DNA of 64,000 bases from Opitutaceae bacterium (GTDB lineage Bacteria > Verrucomicrobiota > Verrucomicrobiia > Opitutales > Opitutaceae): NCBI GenBank assembly GCA_028280945.1, contig JANQKV010000006.1, forward strand, positions 27,028 to 91,027. Reading direction: 5' to 3'. The position numbers were made by a program, and so were the translations under genes. Shown in pieces: positions 55,530-64,000 of the stretch (its first letter is position 1; each line of letters opens with the position of its first letter). A model generated the notes under the pieces. It was not told the origin of the DNA and did not search any database. It saw only the letters and a program-made list of their open reading frames with translations.

Positions 55530-55637
55530 CTTTCTCCTTACTCTTTATCTTTCTCTTTCTTCCGGGGAATGGAATGGCCGGCGCTTCGTGCCGTGGGAGA
55601 AAGAGAATGAGAACGATAAAGAGAAAGATGGGGCGTC
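55530..55637. repeat. Imperfect inverted repeat of pyrimidine/purine tracts
   Basis: Left segment rich in CTTTATCTTTCTCTTTCT (about 55541-55558) and right segment reading GAGAATGAGAACGATAAAGA (about 55603-55622). A third copy reads TCATTCTCGTTCTCTTTATC at 61851-61870. This is a dispersed intergenic repeat. Confidence 0.6.
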
Positions 55638-55649
55638 GCCCCGGGGCTC

Positions 55650-56633
55650 CTACGCCTTGCTCCAGTCGAGCATGCGCTGGATGGGCGTAAACGCAGCGGT
55701 GCGGATGGATTCATCCATCGTGATTTCCGGGCTCATTGTCTTCAGGGCATCACGTACTTTCTCGATGGTGTTCATCTTCATGAACCGGCAGTCGTTGCAG
55801 GCGCAGGTGTTGGTTGGGCCCGCGATAAAGGTTTTTTCCGGCACGTCCTTTTGCAGCCGGTGCAGCATGCCGCTTTCGGTCACCACGATGATGCGGTCGG
55901 CCGGCGTTTCCTTCGCAAATTTCACCATCAACTCCGTCGAACATACTTCGTCCGCCATGTCGCGCACGGCCTGCACGCACTCGGGGTGGGCGACAACGGG
56001 CGCGTCGGGGAAGTCCAGGCGGATCTTTTCGATCGCCGCGGTCGTGAACTGCACGTGGGCGTAACAACTGCCCGGCCACAGATGCATCTCACGGCCGGTC
56101 TGCTGGCTGACCCACTGGCCGAGGTTTTGGTCGGGCACAAAGAGGATCTCCCGGTCGGCCGGCACGCGGGCGACGATTTTTTTGGCATTGCCGCTGGTGC
56201 AGATCACATTGCTGAGCGCTTTCACACCCGCCGAGCAATTGATGTAGGCGACGACGTAAACCTCGGGGTGGGCTTCCTTGTAGGCCGCCAGGCGGTCCGC
56301 CGGACACGAATCCGACAGCGAGCACCCCGCATTCATGTCAGGCAGCAGCACGGTGCGCCCGGGATTTACGATCTTGGCGGTCTCCGCCATGAAGTGCACT
56401 CCGCAAAACAGAATCACATCCGCCTCCGCGGCCTGGGCCTGGTAGGAAAGGCCCAGGGAATCACCCACGTAGTCGGCCACCTGCTGGATGGCTTCCACCT
56501 GGTAGTTGTGGGCCAGAATCACCGCATTGCGCTCCTTTTTCAGGGCGAGGATTTCCTCCTGGATCGCGGTCAACGCCGGCGGCGCCGGACGGGGGGCGAC
56601 GATGTGGGGTTCGTAATCGAGAACGGGTGACAT
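55650..56633 (-). CDS. nadA: Quinolinate synthase A
   Basis: A [4Fe-4S] enzyme that condenses iminoaspartate with dihydroxyacetone phosphate to quinolinate in NAD biosynthesis. Landmarks: ILAHNYQVEAIQQVADYVGDS, VHFMAETAKIV, DMNAGCSLSDSC, INCSAGVKALS, VAHPECVQAV, ESGMLH and TCACNDCRFMKMNT, with the cluster cysteines among these. 327 residues is normal. No nadB or nadC nearby. Third gene of a leftward set with the Fur-like and TPR genes (39-bp gap). Confidence 0.95.
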   Translation of the reverse strand: MSPVLDYEPHIVAPRPAPPALTAIQEEILALKKERNAVILAHNYQVEAIQQVADYVGDSLGLSYQAQAAEADVILFCGVHFMAETAKIVNPGRTVLLPDMNAGCSLSDSCPADRLAAYKEAHPEVYVVAYINCSAGVKALSNVICTSGNAKKIVARVPADREILFVPDQNLGQWVSQQTGREMHLWPGSCYAHVQFTTAAIEKIRLDFPDAPVVAHPECVQAVRDMADEVCSTELMVKFAKETPADRIIVVTESGMLHRLQKDVPEKTFIAGPTNTCACNDCRFMKMNTIEKVRDALKTMSPEITMDESIRTAAFTPIQRMLDWSKA

Positions 56634-56672
56634 GGTCGGGAAAAGGGATTTCGAACAATCGAACCCGATGGG

Positions 56673-57044
56673 CTACCGGGTCTTCATCGTCTCGAGCAAG
56701 TCCTGATATTCGGGATAGGTGCGCAGCCCGACGAGGTCGGGATCGTTTTCCATCCAGTCATAGTCGGCGTAGCCGAGTTCGACGGCCTGCCGCAGCGTCT
56801 TGATCGCGTCGCGATGGCGATCGCTCAGCGCCAACGAGCAGGCAAGGTTGTAGTGGGCGGTGGCATCCTCCGGGCAAAGTTTCACCATGCGCCGGTCCAT
56901 TTTGAGGCCATCAGCGATTCGTCCCGCCTTGGTGTAAAGTCCACCCAGGATGGCGACGACGTCCTCGTAGCGAGGGTCGCGCTTGTAGATGGATTCAAAG
57001 AATCCGATTTCCCATTCCGGGTCTTCTTTGCGGGTCACAGCCAA
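56673..57044 (-). CDS. TPR-repeat protein (123 residues)
   Basis: A small soluble protein with about three TPR helices pairs (EIGFFESIYKRDPRYEDVVA, GRIADGLKMDRRMVKLCPED, AHYNLACSLALSDRHRDAIK). No signal peptide. Start is TTG at 57044 or GTG at 57038, 6 bases or so after the Fur-like stop, with GAGG upstream, so the two genes are probably co-transcribed. TPR proteins mediate protein contacts; partner unknown. Confidence 0.8.
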   Translation of the reverse strand: MAVTRKEDPEWEIGFFESIYKRDPRYEDVVAILGGLYTKAGRIADGLKMDRRMVKLCPEDATAHYNLACSLALSDRHRDAIKTLRQAVELGYADYDWMENDPDLVGLRTYPEYQDLLETMKTR

Positions 57045-57050
57045 ATATCC

Positions 57051-57515
57051 TCAGGCAGTGCGATGTTTGCAAATGCCCTCGTCGCGTAGCTGATTGCAGC
57101 GGGCGGATACCTGCAGGCGTTGCGACACCGGTCGCAGGCCCACCTTGGAGGCGACGGAATTGCCATACCATTCCATGAACGGGGCCTCGATTTCGAAAAT
57201 CTTGTCGCAGTCCAGACAGATCACCTGGGCGACCTCGGTGCCGCCCTCGACGTTGGGCAGGTAGTACTTAAGGTTCTTGCCGATATCGACTTCGCGCAGC
57301 AACGCGCTCTCCACCATGATCGGCAGGGTGCGGTAAACCGTCGCGCGGGAGACGGAATCATCGATGGCCCGGGCCAGGTCCAACAGGTCTTCCGCGGTGA
57401 AGTGTTCGGTCTGGGCAAACGCGGCTTCAAAAATGGCCAGTCGTTGGTTGGTGACGCGGAGGCCTTTGGTGCCGAGGTAGGATTTAAATTTTTCGCGCGC
57501 GGCGTCGTTACTCAC
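57051..57515 (-). CDS. Fur family transcriptional regulator, regulatory His cluster missing
   Basis: Winged-helix Fur domain ([39 protein letters not shown]) and dimerisation domain with structural-zinc pair CLDC (Cys100, 103). E. coli Fur has HHHDHLICLDC here; this protein reads [13 protein letters not shown], so the regulatory His cluster is absent. The second cysteine pair is C-x8-C (140, 149), not the usual closer spacing. GTG at 57515 is inferred; the frame opens upstream to 57644. It heads the TPR-NadA set. Confidence 0.87.
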   Translation of the reverse strand: MSNDAAREKFKSYLGTKGLRVTNQRLAIFEAAFAQTEHFTAEDLLDLARAIDDSVSRATVYRTLPIMVESALLREVDIGKNLKYYLPNVEGGTEVAQVICLDCDKIFEIEAPFMEWYGNSVASKVGLRPVSQRLQVSARCNQLRDEGICKHRTA

Positions 57516-57603
57516 TCCGTGAATGTTCGCCGCTGGCCCCGCACTGTCAATCGAACTGTCGGCACGCTTGCGCCGCGCTGCGGGCCCCGCCACAACGGGC
57601 AGC

Positions 57604-59844
57604 TTGAAGATCGTGGGTGTCCATCCTCTGGCCGGGTTCGACAAATTGCTGCACTACAAGGTGCCGCTAGCCGTCGCTGGACAGGTGCAGGTCGGTTCGC
57701 TCGTGCGCATCCCGATCGGCCGGCGCTTCGTGCTGGGTATCGTCGGCGTTGAAGGTGCTCCCGCCGATTTTCCGGTGGATAAACTCAAGATGCTGGCCGA
57801 ACTCGTTTACGACTTTCCGGCCCTGCCGCCCGACCTGCTCGCCCTCGCCAAGTGGATGGCGAGCTATTACGCCGCCCCGCTCGACGGCATCATCGAAACC
57901 ATGCTGCCCGGGGCGGTGCGCCGGGCGGCGGGACTGAAGCAGGAGAAGCTGCTGGAGGTTGCCGGGCGGTTGTCCGACGACGAACTGGCGAAGCTCCGCC
58001 GCCGCGCGCCGCAACAGGCGAAGCTCTATGATTTTCTGGTCGGCCAGTTCAAACCGGCCGGGAAATCGCTGGTGCTGCGGCGGCTCGGCGTAGGGCCGTC
58101 GTCGGCAAACGCCCTGCTCAAACGCGGCGTGCTACGCGAAACCACCCGGCGCGTCCGGCGCGTTGCCTACGCCGATGACTTTGCGCACGGCGAGTTGGTT
58201 GCGGCGTTGCCGCACCGGCTCAATTCCGAGCAAAAAGCGGCCCTCGACGCCGTGGTGGCGGCGCTTGGCCAGAACGAGTTTGGTGTTTCGCTGCTCCAAG
58301 GTGTGACCGGCTCCGGCAAAACCGAGGTATATCTGCGCGCGATCCAGGAGGCGCTCGACAGCGGAGGCGGGGTGATCCTGCTCGTGCCCGAAGTCGCGCT
58401 TACGCCCCAGACCGTCGCGCGCCTGCGGAGTCGGCTTGAGGCCATTGCCCCCGACCACGCTGCGGTGGTCTGGCACAGCCATCTCAGCGAGGGCGAGCGC
58501 GTGGACGGCTGGCACGAGCTGGCCACCGGGCAGGCGCGCATCGTGGTTGGCGCCCGCTCGGCCATCTTTGCCCCCGTGCAAAACCTGCGACTGATTGTGG
58601 TGGATGAGGAACACGAGCCCGCTTACAAGCAGGATGAAACCCCGCGCTACCACGGCCGCGACGTGGCGGTCATGCGGGCCAAGCTCAATCACGCCCATTG
58701 TGTGCTCGGTTCGGCCACCCCCTCCCTTGAGTCCTACGCCAACGCACAGACCGGCCGTTACCAGCACCTGCACATGCGCCAGCGCATTGATGACCGCGAA
58801 CTCCCGTTCATCGACGTGGTGGACATGCGCGTTGAGGTCATGCGTTCGCGCGGACTCACCACGTTGTCCCAAAAACTCGTCCACGAGATGCACGATCGTT
58901 TTGAGAAGCGTGAACAGACCATCCTGTTTCTCAATCGCCGCGGTTATTCGTCGTCGATGATGTGCCGCAGCTGCGGGCACGTTGAGGAGTGCCCGCACTG
59001 CAGCATCAGCATGACCTACCACCGGGCCGACGAATCGCTGCGCTGCCACCTGTGTGGCCACGAACGTGGCGCGCCGGTGCGCTGTCCGAAGTGCGAGGCG
59101 CCCGACATCCGGTGGCGCGGCACCGGCACCCAGCGTGTGGAGGAAGCCGTGCGCCGTGTGCTGCCGCGGGCCCGGATCGAGCGCATGGACACCGATACGA
59201 TGTCCAAAAAGAATCGCTTCCGGCAGGTGCTGGGCGAGTTCCGGGCGGGCAGGATCGATGTTCTTGTCGGCACGCAAATGATCGGGAAGGGACTGGATTT
59301 TCCCAACGTCACCCTGGTGGGTCTGGTTGACGCCGACCTGTCGATGCACCTGCCCGACTTCCGCGCCCATGAGCGCACGTTCCAATTGCTTGTGCAGGTG
59401 GCCGGCCGGGCAGGGCGTGGGGACCGCGCGGGGGTGGTTGTTGTGCAGACCTTCACACCGCAGGCCGAGGCGATTCAGTTTTCGCGTCAGGCCGACTTCG
59501 ATGGATTCGCCGCGGCGGAACTCAAATCGCGCCAGGCGTTTCGGTATCCCCCGTATCGGCATCTCATCCATCATGCCTTCCGTGGACCCAATCCCGAAAA
59601 ACTGGCGTTCTTCGCGGAGCAGTGGGCGCGGAAAGTGGAAGCCGAGTTTGGCGATAAGATTGAGGTGAGGGGGCCGTCGCCGTCGCCCATCGAAAAAGTG
59701 AAGGACCACTACCGCTACCAAGTCTGGTATTTCACCCATGGCGTCACCCGGATCATCGACGACCTCAACAAGCTGCGCCGCGACTTCCAATGGCCCGATG
59801 ACGTCATTCAGGTCCTCGACGTCGATCCGGTGAGCCTGATGTGA
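57604..59844 (+). CDS. priA: Primosomal protein N' (replication restart helicase)
   Basis: A 3'-5' DNA helicase that restarts stalled forks. N-terminal DNA-binding domain ([22 protein letters not shown]), Walker [17 protein letters not shown] box [20 protein letters not shown], and the zinc-binding module with [20 protein letters not shown] and CPKC. Motifs V and [16 protein letters not shown] and [13 protein letters not shown]. The frame opens at 57523; TTG at 57604 begins the family N-terminus and gives about 746 residues. Divergent from the Fur-like gene. Confidence 0.95.
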   Translation: MKIVGVHPLAGFDKLLHYKVPLAVAGQVQVGSLVRIPIGRRFVLGIVGVEGAPADFPVDKLKMLAELVYDFPALPPDLLALAKWMASYYAAPLDGIIETMLPGAVRRAAGLKQEKLLEVAGRLSDDELAKLRRRAPQQAKLYDFLVGQFKPAGKSLVLRRLGVGPSSANALLKRGVLRETTRRVRRVAYADDFAHGELVAALPHRLNSEQKAALDAVVAALGQNEFGVSLLQGVTGSGKTEVYLRAIQEALDSGGGVILLVPEVALTPQTVARLRSRLEAIAPDHAAVVWHSHLSEGERVDGWHELATGQARIVVGARSAIFAPVQNLRLIVVDEEHEPAYKQDETPRYHGRDVAVMRAKLNHAHCVLGSATPSLESYANAQTGRYQHLHMRQRIDDRELPFIDVVDMRVEVMRSRGLTTLSQKLVHEMHDRFEKREQTILFLNRRGYSSSMMCRSCGHVEECPHCSISMTYHRADESLRCHLCGHERGAPVRCPKCEAPDIRWRGTGTQRVEEAVRRVLPRARIERMDTDTMSKKNRFRQVLGEFRAGRIDVLVGTQMIGKGLDFPNVTLVGLVDADLSMHLPDFRAHERTFQLLVQVAGRAGRGDRAGVVVVQTFTPQAEAIQFSRQADFDGFAAAELKSRQAFRYPPYRHLIHHAFRGPNPEKLAFFAEQWARKVEAEFGDKIEVRGPSPSPIEKVKDHYRYQVWYFTHGVTRIIDDLNKLRRDFQWPDDVIQVLDVDPVSLM

Positions 59845-60196
59845 AATTACGATTTACGAATTACGATTTGGTGGTCCGCCCGCCGGGGGTCGTCGCCCCA
59901 TGGGGTCATGGCCGTAAAAAAGTGCAACGAAGCGCCGCGACAGCGGGGCGCAGTTCGCTTTTTACGGTCTGACCCCGTCCTCCCGTCCCGGAACGGATTC
60001 AAAAACGATAATCTGACTTCTTTCCCAAACTTCGTGTTCTTTGTGCCCTTCGTGGTTCATTTCCTCTCGGTGTAATTGCGCACTGCCGTAAGTGATGCCC
60101 TAAGTAAACTCTCTCGCGGCTCCATTCACTTTTGACTCGCGGCGCTGCGTGCCAGCCCAACGCTCAACCCTCTCCCCAATTCCAGTTCAGCCCGCC
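59845..60196. other. Gene-free region with repeat elements
   Basis: 352 bases between priA and the NRAMP-like gene. It holds an ATTACG-type low-complexity repeat (59847-59871), an inverted repeat (59902-59976), a CGTGTTCTTTGTGCCCTTCGTGG repeat fragment (60030-60055) and otherwise nothing recognised. Confidence 0.6.
59902..59976. repeat. REP-like inverted repeat with GGGGTCA ends
   Basis: Imperfect inverted repeat: left arm GGGGTCATGGCCGTAAAAAA, right arm ending TTTTTACGGTCTGACCCC, with a central GCGCC/GGCGC pair. The GGGGTCA-nnn-TGACCCC ends are those of repeats often tied to REP-associated tyrosine transposases, though none is encoded here. Confidence 0.7.
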
Positions 60197-61843
60197 ATGT
60201 CCTCTGCTTCTTCCCCCCGTCCTGAAGACCAACTATTGGCCGAAGCCGAATCGAAATCCGGCCTCGGTAAATACGCGATCTACGCGAAGCTCTCGGGGCC
60301 GGGATGGCTGCAGGGCGCCGTCACCCTGGGCGGAGGCAGTCTGGCGGGAGCATTGTTTCTGGGGGTCCTGGCGGGGCCCAACCTGCTCTGGCTGCAGCCC
60401 CTTGCGGTCATCTGCGGCATCACGCTGCTGGCGGCGATCACCTACGTGACGCTCTCCACCGAGCGGCAGCCCGTCGCCACCATCAGCGAGAACCTCAGTC
60501 CCGTTTTGGCCTACGCCTGGATTCTCGGCACCATGGTCGCCAACATCGTATTCTGTGTGCCGCAGTTTGCCCTGGCGACGTCAACCGTAGTGCAAAATTT
60601 GATACCCGGACTGAACGACAGCACGATCGCGCCGTGGATCATCGGGGTGATTCTCGCGGTGCTCGGTTTTGTGGTCGTGCGCAGTTACGGCTCGGGCAGC
60701 TCGGGTGTGCGGATTTTTGAGCTGGTGCTGAAGATTCTGGTCGGCGTGGTGGTTGTATCGTTCATGGCCGTGGTTGTGCTCCTGATTGGCAGCGGGCAAC
60801 TCAAGTTCGGCGCCATCCTCGCCGGTTTTGTGCCGTCGTTCTCCCAATTCACCGAACCCACCCCGGCGCTCGCCGAGGCGGCGGCCGCCAGCCGCTTCGA
60901 GGGCATCTGGCGTGAGCTCATCGCCGACCAACAACGCGATCGCATGCTTGCTGCCGCAGGCGCGGCGGTGGGCATCAACATGACCTTCCTGTTGCCCTAT
61001 ACGTTGCTTAAACGCGGCTGGGGACGTCGGCATCGCGGCCTTGCCATCTTCGACCTGTCGCTGGGCCTGTTCGTGCCGTTTATCATCGCGACAAGCTGTC
61101 TGGTCATCGCCGCGGGCAGCCAGTTCTACAACAAGACCGACGACGTGATCGCCCCGGACGGCTCCATCAAGCCGGCCATGGCGGCGGCCTACGAAGCGTC
61201 GGCCAACCAGTTTGTCGCCAAGCTGCCGCCCGGTCCGGGGGAGGACACCTTTAACCTGAACACCCTGCCGGAAACCGACCGGCGCCTTGCCGCCATGTTG
61301 GCCTCGCGCGACGCGGGACAGCTCGCGCGCACGCTCCAACCCGTGTTGGGCAAAGCCGGGGCCAACCTGATTTTTGGTGTCGGTGTTTTTGCCATGGCGG
61401 TGTCCACCATCATCATGCTCGGCCTGATGAATGCGGCGGCGCTGGGTGCGTTGCTCAAGCGCTTTGAGGATCGCAAAGTGTTCCTGATCGGCGCGGTCAT
61501 GCCACTTATTGCCGGTATCTTTGCTCCCGTGATCTGGACGGGCGCTTCCCGGGCTGCGCTGGCCATTCCGGCGTCCGTCACGGCGGTGACGCTGGGGCCC
61601 ATCGCCTACATCACCTTCCTGCTGCTCATCAACAGCAAGCGCGCCCTCGGTGAGCGGCGGCCGGAGGGTGGAGCCCGGGTGATCTGGAACGTGCTGCTGG
61701 GCATCGCAACCGCGTTGGCCACCATGGCCAGCGTGTGGGGACTCAGTTCCAAGCCCGATCCCTGGGGCACGGTGGGCATGATCGGCCTCGTGCTCCTGGC
61801 CGTCGTAGGCGTGCTCGGCTACGTCCGCCACCGGCAGGTTTGA
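60197..61843 (+). CDS. NRAMP-like membrane transporter lacking canonical metal motifs
   Basis: A 548-residue membrane protein with about 11 helices related to NRAMP divalent-metal transporters (start KLSGPGWLQGAV). Canonical NRAMPs have DPGN in TM1 and MPHN in TM6; here the matching places read TLGGGSLAG and GINMTFLLPYTLL, so the metal-coordinating Asp, Asn and Met-Pro-His are not conserved. A large soluble insertion (about 340-400) interrupts the second half. This suggests a different substrate. ATG at 60197 is preferred over the GTG frame at 60149. Confidence 0.72.
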   Translation: MSSASSPRPEDQLLAEAESKSGLGKYAIYAKLSGPGWLQGAVTLGGGSLAGALFLGVLAGPNLLWLQPLAVICGITLLAAITYVTLSTERQPVATISENLSPVLAYAWILGTMVANIVFCVPQFALATSTVVQNLIPGLNDSTIAPWIIGVILAVLGFVVVRSYGSGSSGVRIFELVLKILVGVVVVSFMAVVVLLIGSGQLKFGAILAGFVPSFSQFTEPTPALAEAAAASRFEGIWRELIADQQRDRMLAAAGAAVGINMTFLLPYTLLKRGWGRRHRGLAIFDLSLGLFVPFIIATSCLVIAAGSQFYNKTDDVIAPDGSIKPAMAAAYEASANQFVAKLPPGPGEDTFNLNTLPETDRRLAAMLASRDAGQLARTLQPVLGKAGANLIFGVGVFAMAVSTIIMLGLMNAAALGALLKRFEDRKVFLIGAVMPLIAGIFAPVIWTGASRAALAIPASVTAVTLGPIAYITFLLLINSKRALGERRPEGGARVIWNVLLGIATALATMASVWGLSSKPDPWGTVGMIGLVLLAVVGVLGYVRHRQV

Positions 61844-62168
61844 GACGAGATCATTCTCGTTCTCTTTATCTTTCTCATTCTCTGACGGTGCAAAGCACCG
61901 CCCACTCCGCTGCTGGTTTTAACGCGAAGGAAACGAAGAAATCGCGAAGGGCACAAAGATGGATTTGGTTTTTGAGGTAAATCTTCAGCCTGGTTGGACT
62001 CACGCGGATCCGCCGTCGCCGAGGCTATGGCGAGACAGAGGACGCGGTGCGAACTAGTCCGCAATCCGCATTCCCAAATCCAAAATAGCGCGGCCATCGG
62101 GCCGCGCTTGATTCACGATCAGCACCGGAGGGGCAGACGCGGCGGGCGGGAAATGTTGGCGTGTGGTC
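61844..62168. other. Gene-free region with repeats
   Basis: 325 bases between the NRAMP-like and nucleoside hydrolase genes. It contains the pyrimidine repeat (61851-61883), a CGAAGGAAACGAAG repeat fragment (61921-61962), a direct repeat also found at 63653-63716 (61999-62086) and a GC hairpin (62087-62108). Confidence 0.6.
61999..62086 (+). repeat. Dispersed repeat, copy 1 (left of nucleoside hydrolase)
   Basis: Contains TCACGCGGA near its start and CAATCCGCATTCCCAAATCC near its end. A related copy with the same order and orientation lies at 63653-63716, on the other side of the nucleoside hydrolase gene. Confidence 0.5.
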
Positions 62169-63512
62169 ATGCCAGCGTTCGTGCCTTTCCGCCTTTGCCG
62201 TTCCCTTTTTGCCGGTGCCGCGCTCGCGGTTTCCAGTGCCGTTGCCGTCGAGCGGGTCATCCTCGACACCGATCCGAGTTACGATCCGGACGACATGGGG
62301 TGCATGGCGATGCTGCACGGCATGGCCAACAACGGGGAGCTCGAGATCGTTGCGGTCATGAACGTGTTCCACCACGAGGAATCACCGCTCGCGATCAGTG
62401 CCACCAATTGGTTCTACAACCGCAAGGCCATCCCGGTCGGTGATTACCGCGGCCTGCCCAAGGAGAAAGCTCCAAAAACCAACTACGATTGGTATCTGGC
62501 CCAGAACTACCCGCGCGAGCTCAAGCACTACATGGACGCACCGGAGGTCACCGACCTTTACCGTGAGATCCTCGCTTCGGCCGAGCCCAACAGCATCACG
62601 ATTCTGGTGGTGGGCACGCAGCACAACATTGAGCTCTTGCTCAAATCCGCACCCGATCATCACAGCCCGCTGAATGGCATCGACCTCGTGGCCCGGTCGG
62701 TGAAGCAGATCGTTACGATGGGTGGCAACTTCATCAACGGTAGCGGCTTCGATCGCACCAACTGGGGTGGATCCGACGAGCTCTGCCGCGACGACCGTAC
62801 TTGGGCCTGCCTCGTCGAGGAGCAAAACCGGCTCACCCGCTACGTCATCAACAACTGCCCTGTGCCCTTCGTCGCGTCCGGTTGGGAGAACGGCAACGGC
62901 CAGTTCAACGGCGCCGAGCAGGGCGACGTGCGGTCAGGCCAACGCCTTAAGGAACTCGCCGCCGACCACATCGTGCGGGTCGCCTACGAAAAGCATTTCG
63001 AGACCCGCGGCGGCTCCCACAAAATCGACCGTCACAGCAATGACCAGTGCGCCTTGCTCTACGGCGCGCGTGGGGCGGGGGATTATTACACACCGCACAT
63101 CAACGGCACCATCACCCTGACCGAGACAGGTGAAACGATCTGGGAACAGACCCCGGGTGGCATCCAAGGCTACGTGGAGAAACTCGCCCCCGATCTTGAG
63201 ATCGCAGCCCTGATTGAAAACCTCATGCTGGCCGAAGTTGCTCCCGCCGACACGACGCCTCCGACGGCGCCGAGCCATGTCCGACTGGCCCGGACGGTGG
63301 GTCAAACCGTGCTGCACTGGCGGGCGGCTGAAGACGATACGAAGGGCAGCTGGGTGGCCTACTACAACATCTACAGCGGCAGTGAAAAGATCGCCCGCGC
63401 GCACGGCCTGCGCTGGGTGTTGCCCGACCGCGACGGCGCCCAGTTCGGCACCCTCAGCGTGACCGCCGTCAACGTCAACGGCGTCGAAGGCCCGGCGGCA
63501 GTGATGGAGTAG
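62169..63512 (+). CDS. Secreted nucleoside hydrolase-like protein with C-terminal FN3-like domain
   Basis: Exported (signal RSLFAGAALAVSSAVAV), with the metal-binding motif ILDTDPSYDPDD of the inosine-uridine nucleoside hydrolase superfamily (canonical DTDPGxDD), then IVAVMNVFHHEES, VVGTQHNIELL and TMGGNF. C-terminal part (about 350-447: TTPPTAPSHVRLARTVGQ, YYNIYSGSEK) is a fibronectin III-like module. Ribosidic substrate not certain: many secreted Verrucomicrobia and Planctomycetes members are uncharacterised. ATG 62169 is preferred over GTG 62163. Confidence 0.85.
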   Translation: MPAFVPFRLCRSLFAGAALAVSSAVAVERVILDTDPSYDPDDMGCMAMLHGMANNGELEIVAVMNVFHHEESPLAISATNWFYNRKAIPVGDYRGLPKEKAPKTNYDWYLAQNYPRELKHYMDAPEVTDLYREILASAEPNSITILVVGTQHNIELLLKSAPDHHSPLNGIDLVARSVKQIVTMGGNFINGSGFDRTNWGGSDELCRDDRTWACLVEEQNRLTRYVINNCPVPFVASGWENGNGQFNGAEQGDVRSGQRLKELAADHIVRVAYEKHFETRGGSHKIDRHSNDQCALLYGARGAGDYYTPHINGTITLTETGETIWEQTPGGIQGYVEKLAPDLEIAALIENLMLAEVAPADTTPPTAPSHVRLARTVGQTVLHWRAAEDDTKGSWVAYYNIYSGSEKIARAHGLRWVLPDRDGAQFGTLSVTAVNVNGVEGPAAVME

Positions 63513-63652
63513 CGAGCAACGGCTGGAGTCCCGTCAGCTTGCAATCTTGAACCAGGAAGAACACAGAGTTCACGAAGGCAGGCTCAGAACGATTACTTCT
63601 TACTTCGAACTTCTGCCTTCATACTTGGTTAGCCGTCAGCCTGATGGTTTCT

Positions 63653-63716
63653 CACGCGGAGTCGCGAAGCCGCGGAGCGAATTAATCCACAATCCGCATT
63701 CTGAAATCCGAAATGG
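63653..63716 (+). repeat. Dispersed repeat, copy 2 (right of nucleoside hydrolase)
   Basis: Starts TCACGCGGAG and continues to CAATCCGCATTCTGAAATCC, matching the copy at 61999-62086 in order and direction with mismatches and a shorter middle. Confidence 0.5.
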
Positions 63717-63915
63717 CAAATCCCGACCGATCGATTGCCATTCGTAATTCTGAAATCGTAATTCTGAATTTGAATTGGCGGAGACTTGCCTGCCTCTGGT
63801 GGGGTGGAGGGAGTTGACTCGTTTCACTCGGGTCTTCGACCCAAACACCAACGGCGTTTGCCCATATCCCTCACTCATGGGCGTTGCCCATCAAATCGCT
63901 GCGCGCTTTGTCGGC

Positions 63916-63971
63916 TCATCATCAAAAGATGGGGACATGCGGTTATTAGGCCAACATGTCCCCGATGATGA
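63916..63971. repeat. Inverted repeat at the right window edge
   Basis: GGGGACATG (63931-63939) pairs with CATGTCCCC (63955-63963); further out TCATCATC (63916-63923) pairs with GATGATGA (63964-63971), with a 7-base bulge on the left. It may be the end of a REP or mobile element. Confidence 0.6.
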
Positions 63972-64000
63972 TAGATATCAGCAATGTGCCGATGCCTCAG

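Larger units (their letters stand above)
63513..64000. other. Gene-free region rich in repeats at the window end
   Basis: 488 bases after the nucleoside hydrolase gene. It carries a CACAGAGTTCACGAAGG fragment (63560), the dispersed repeat (63653-63716), an ATTCTGAAATCGTAATTCTG repeat (63746) and a terminal inverted repeat (63916-63971). An ORF could begin at 63965 and run off the window. Confidence 0.6.

Noticed and set aside
58132..59790. 552-residue ORF opposite priA
   Set aside because: Antisense shadow; priA motifs are unambiguous.
60581..61831. 416-residue ORF opposite the NRAMP-like gene
   Set aside because: Highly charged shadow translation typical of the strand opposite membrane proteins.

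Overview
The window looks like a chromosomal stretch of a high-GC Gram-negative bacterium of the PVC group, most likely Verrucomicrobiota, order Opitutales. This is inferred from gene content: a GreA-type factor with a very long N-terminal region, several SSS symporters, DUF4097 proteins, secreted propeller proteins and GH92/heparinase-type enzymes. No rRNA, tRNA, CRISPR array, prophage or intact transposase was seen. About 54 coding regions cover most of the sequence.

Layout. 1-2.4 kb: the end of an unidentified gene and two exported DUF4097 beta-solenoid proteins, each closed by a strong terminator. 2.4-10.7 kb: housekeeping genes (M32 carboxypeptidase, TatD, HPr, KdsB, CarA), a hybrid histidine kinase and lysine 2,3-aminomutase. 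10.7-11.1 kb: two tandem copies of an ECF-sigma-like promoter, a shared 20-nt block and a hairpin, read here as two paralogous small RNAs. 11.2-18.05 kb: a small ORF, then a six-gene divergent locus (SMP-30 lactonase, D-threonine-aldolase-like PLP enzyme and amidohydrolase leftward; class III aminotransferase, M81/MlrC protein and RidA rightward). Two copies of the palindrome TGTTCGTAATACGAACA (or its variant) lie in the divergent gap. 18.5-31.6 kb: a catabolic island with a symporter, two SDRs, two Gfo/Idh/MocA oxidoreductases, two related secreted propeller-like proteins, an AstE-like deacylase, a threonine-synthase-like enzyme, a secreted lectin-like protein and a LysR regulator.

31.7-41 kb: an ArsR-methyltransferase fusion, the long GreA protein, an RsmB-like rRNA methyltransferase, an aspartyl-protease lipoprotein with PDZ domain, an MFS exporter, a Ste24-like protease and a secreted endonuclease/phosphatase. 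41.1-44.3 kb: a translationally coupled operon (symporter, HEAT-repeat protein, HpcH-type aldolase). 44.4-50 kb: monooxygenase-like protein, acetyltransferase, heparinase II/III-like enzyme and GH92 mannosidase. 50-60 kb: lipoprotein, HemW, AmpG-like permease, M23 peptidase, a Fur-family/TPR/NadA operon and PriA. 60-64 kb: an unusual NRAMP-like transporter, a secreted nucleoside hydrolase and repeat-rich sequence.

Functionally the window mixes core genes with polysaccharide and amino-acid-derivative catabolism. The most unusual items are the tandem ECF-type small RNAs, the dispersed 21-bp palindrome that occurs both in a divergent promoter region and in two convergent gaps, the NRAMP-like protein without the canonical metal motifs, and the Fur-like protein without the usual regulatory histidine cluster.
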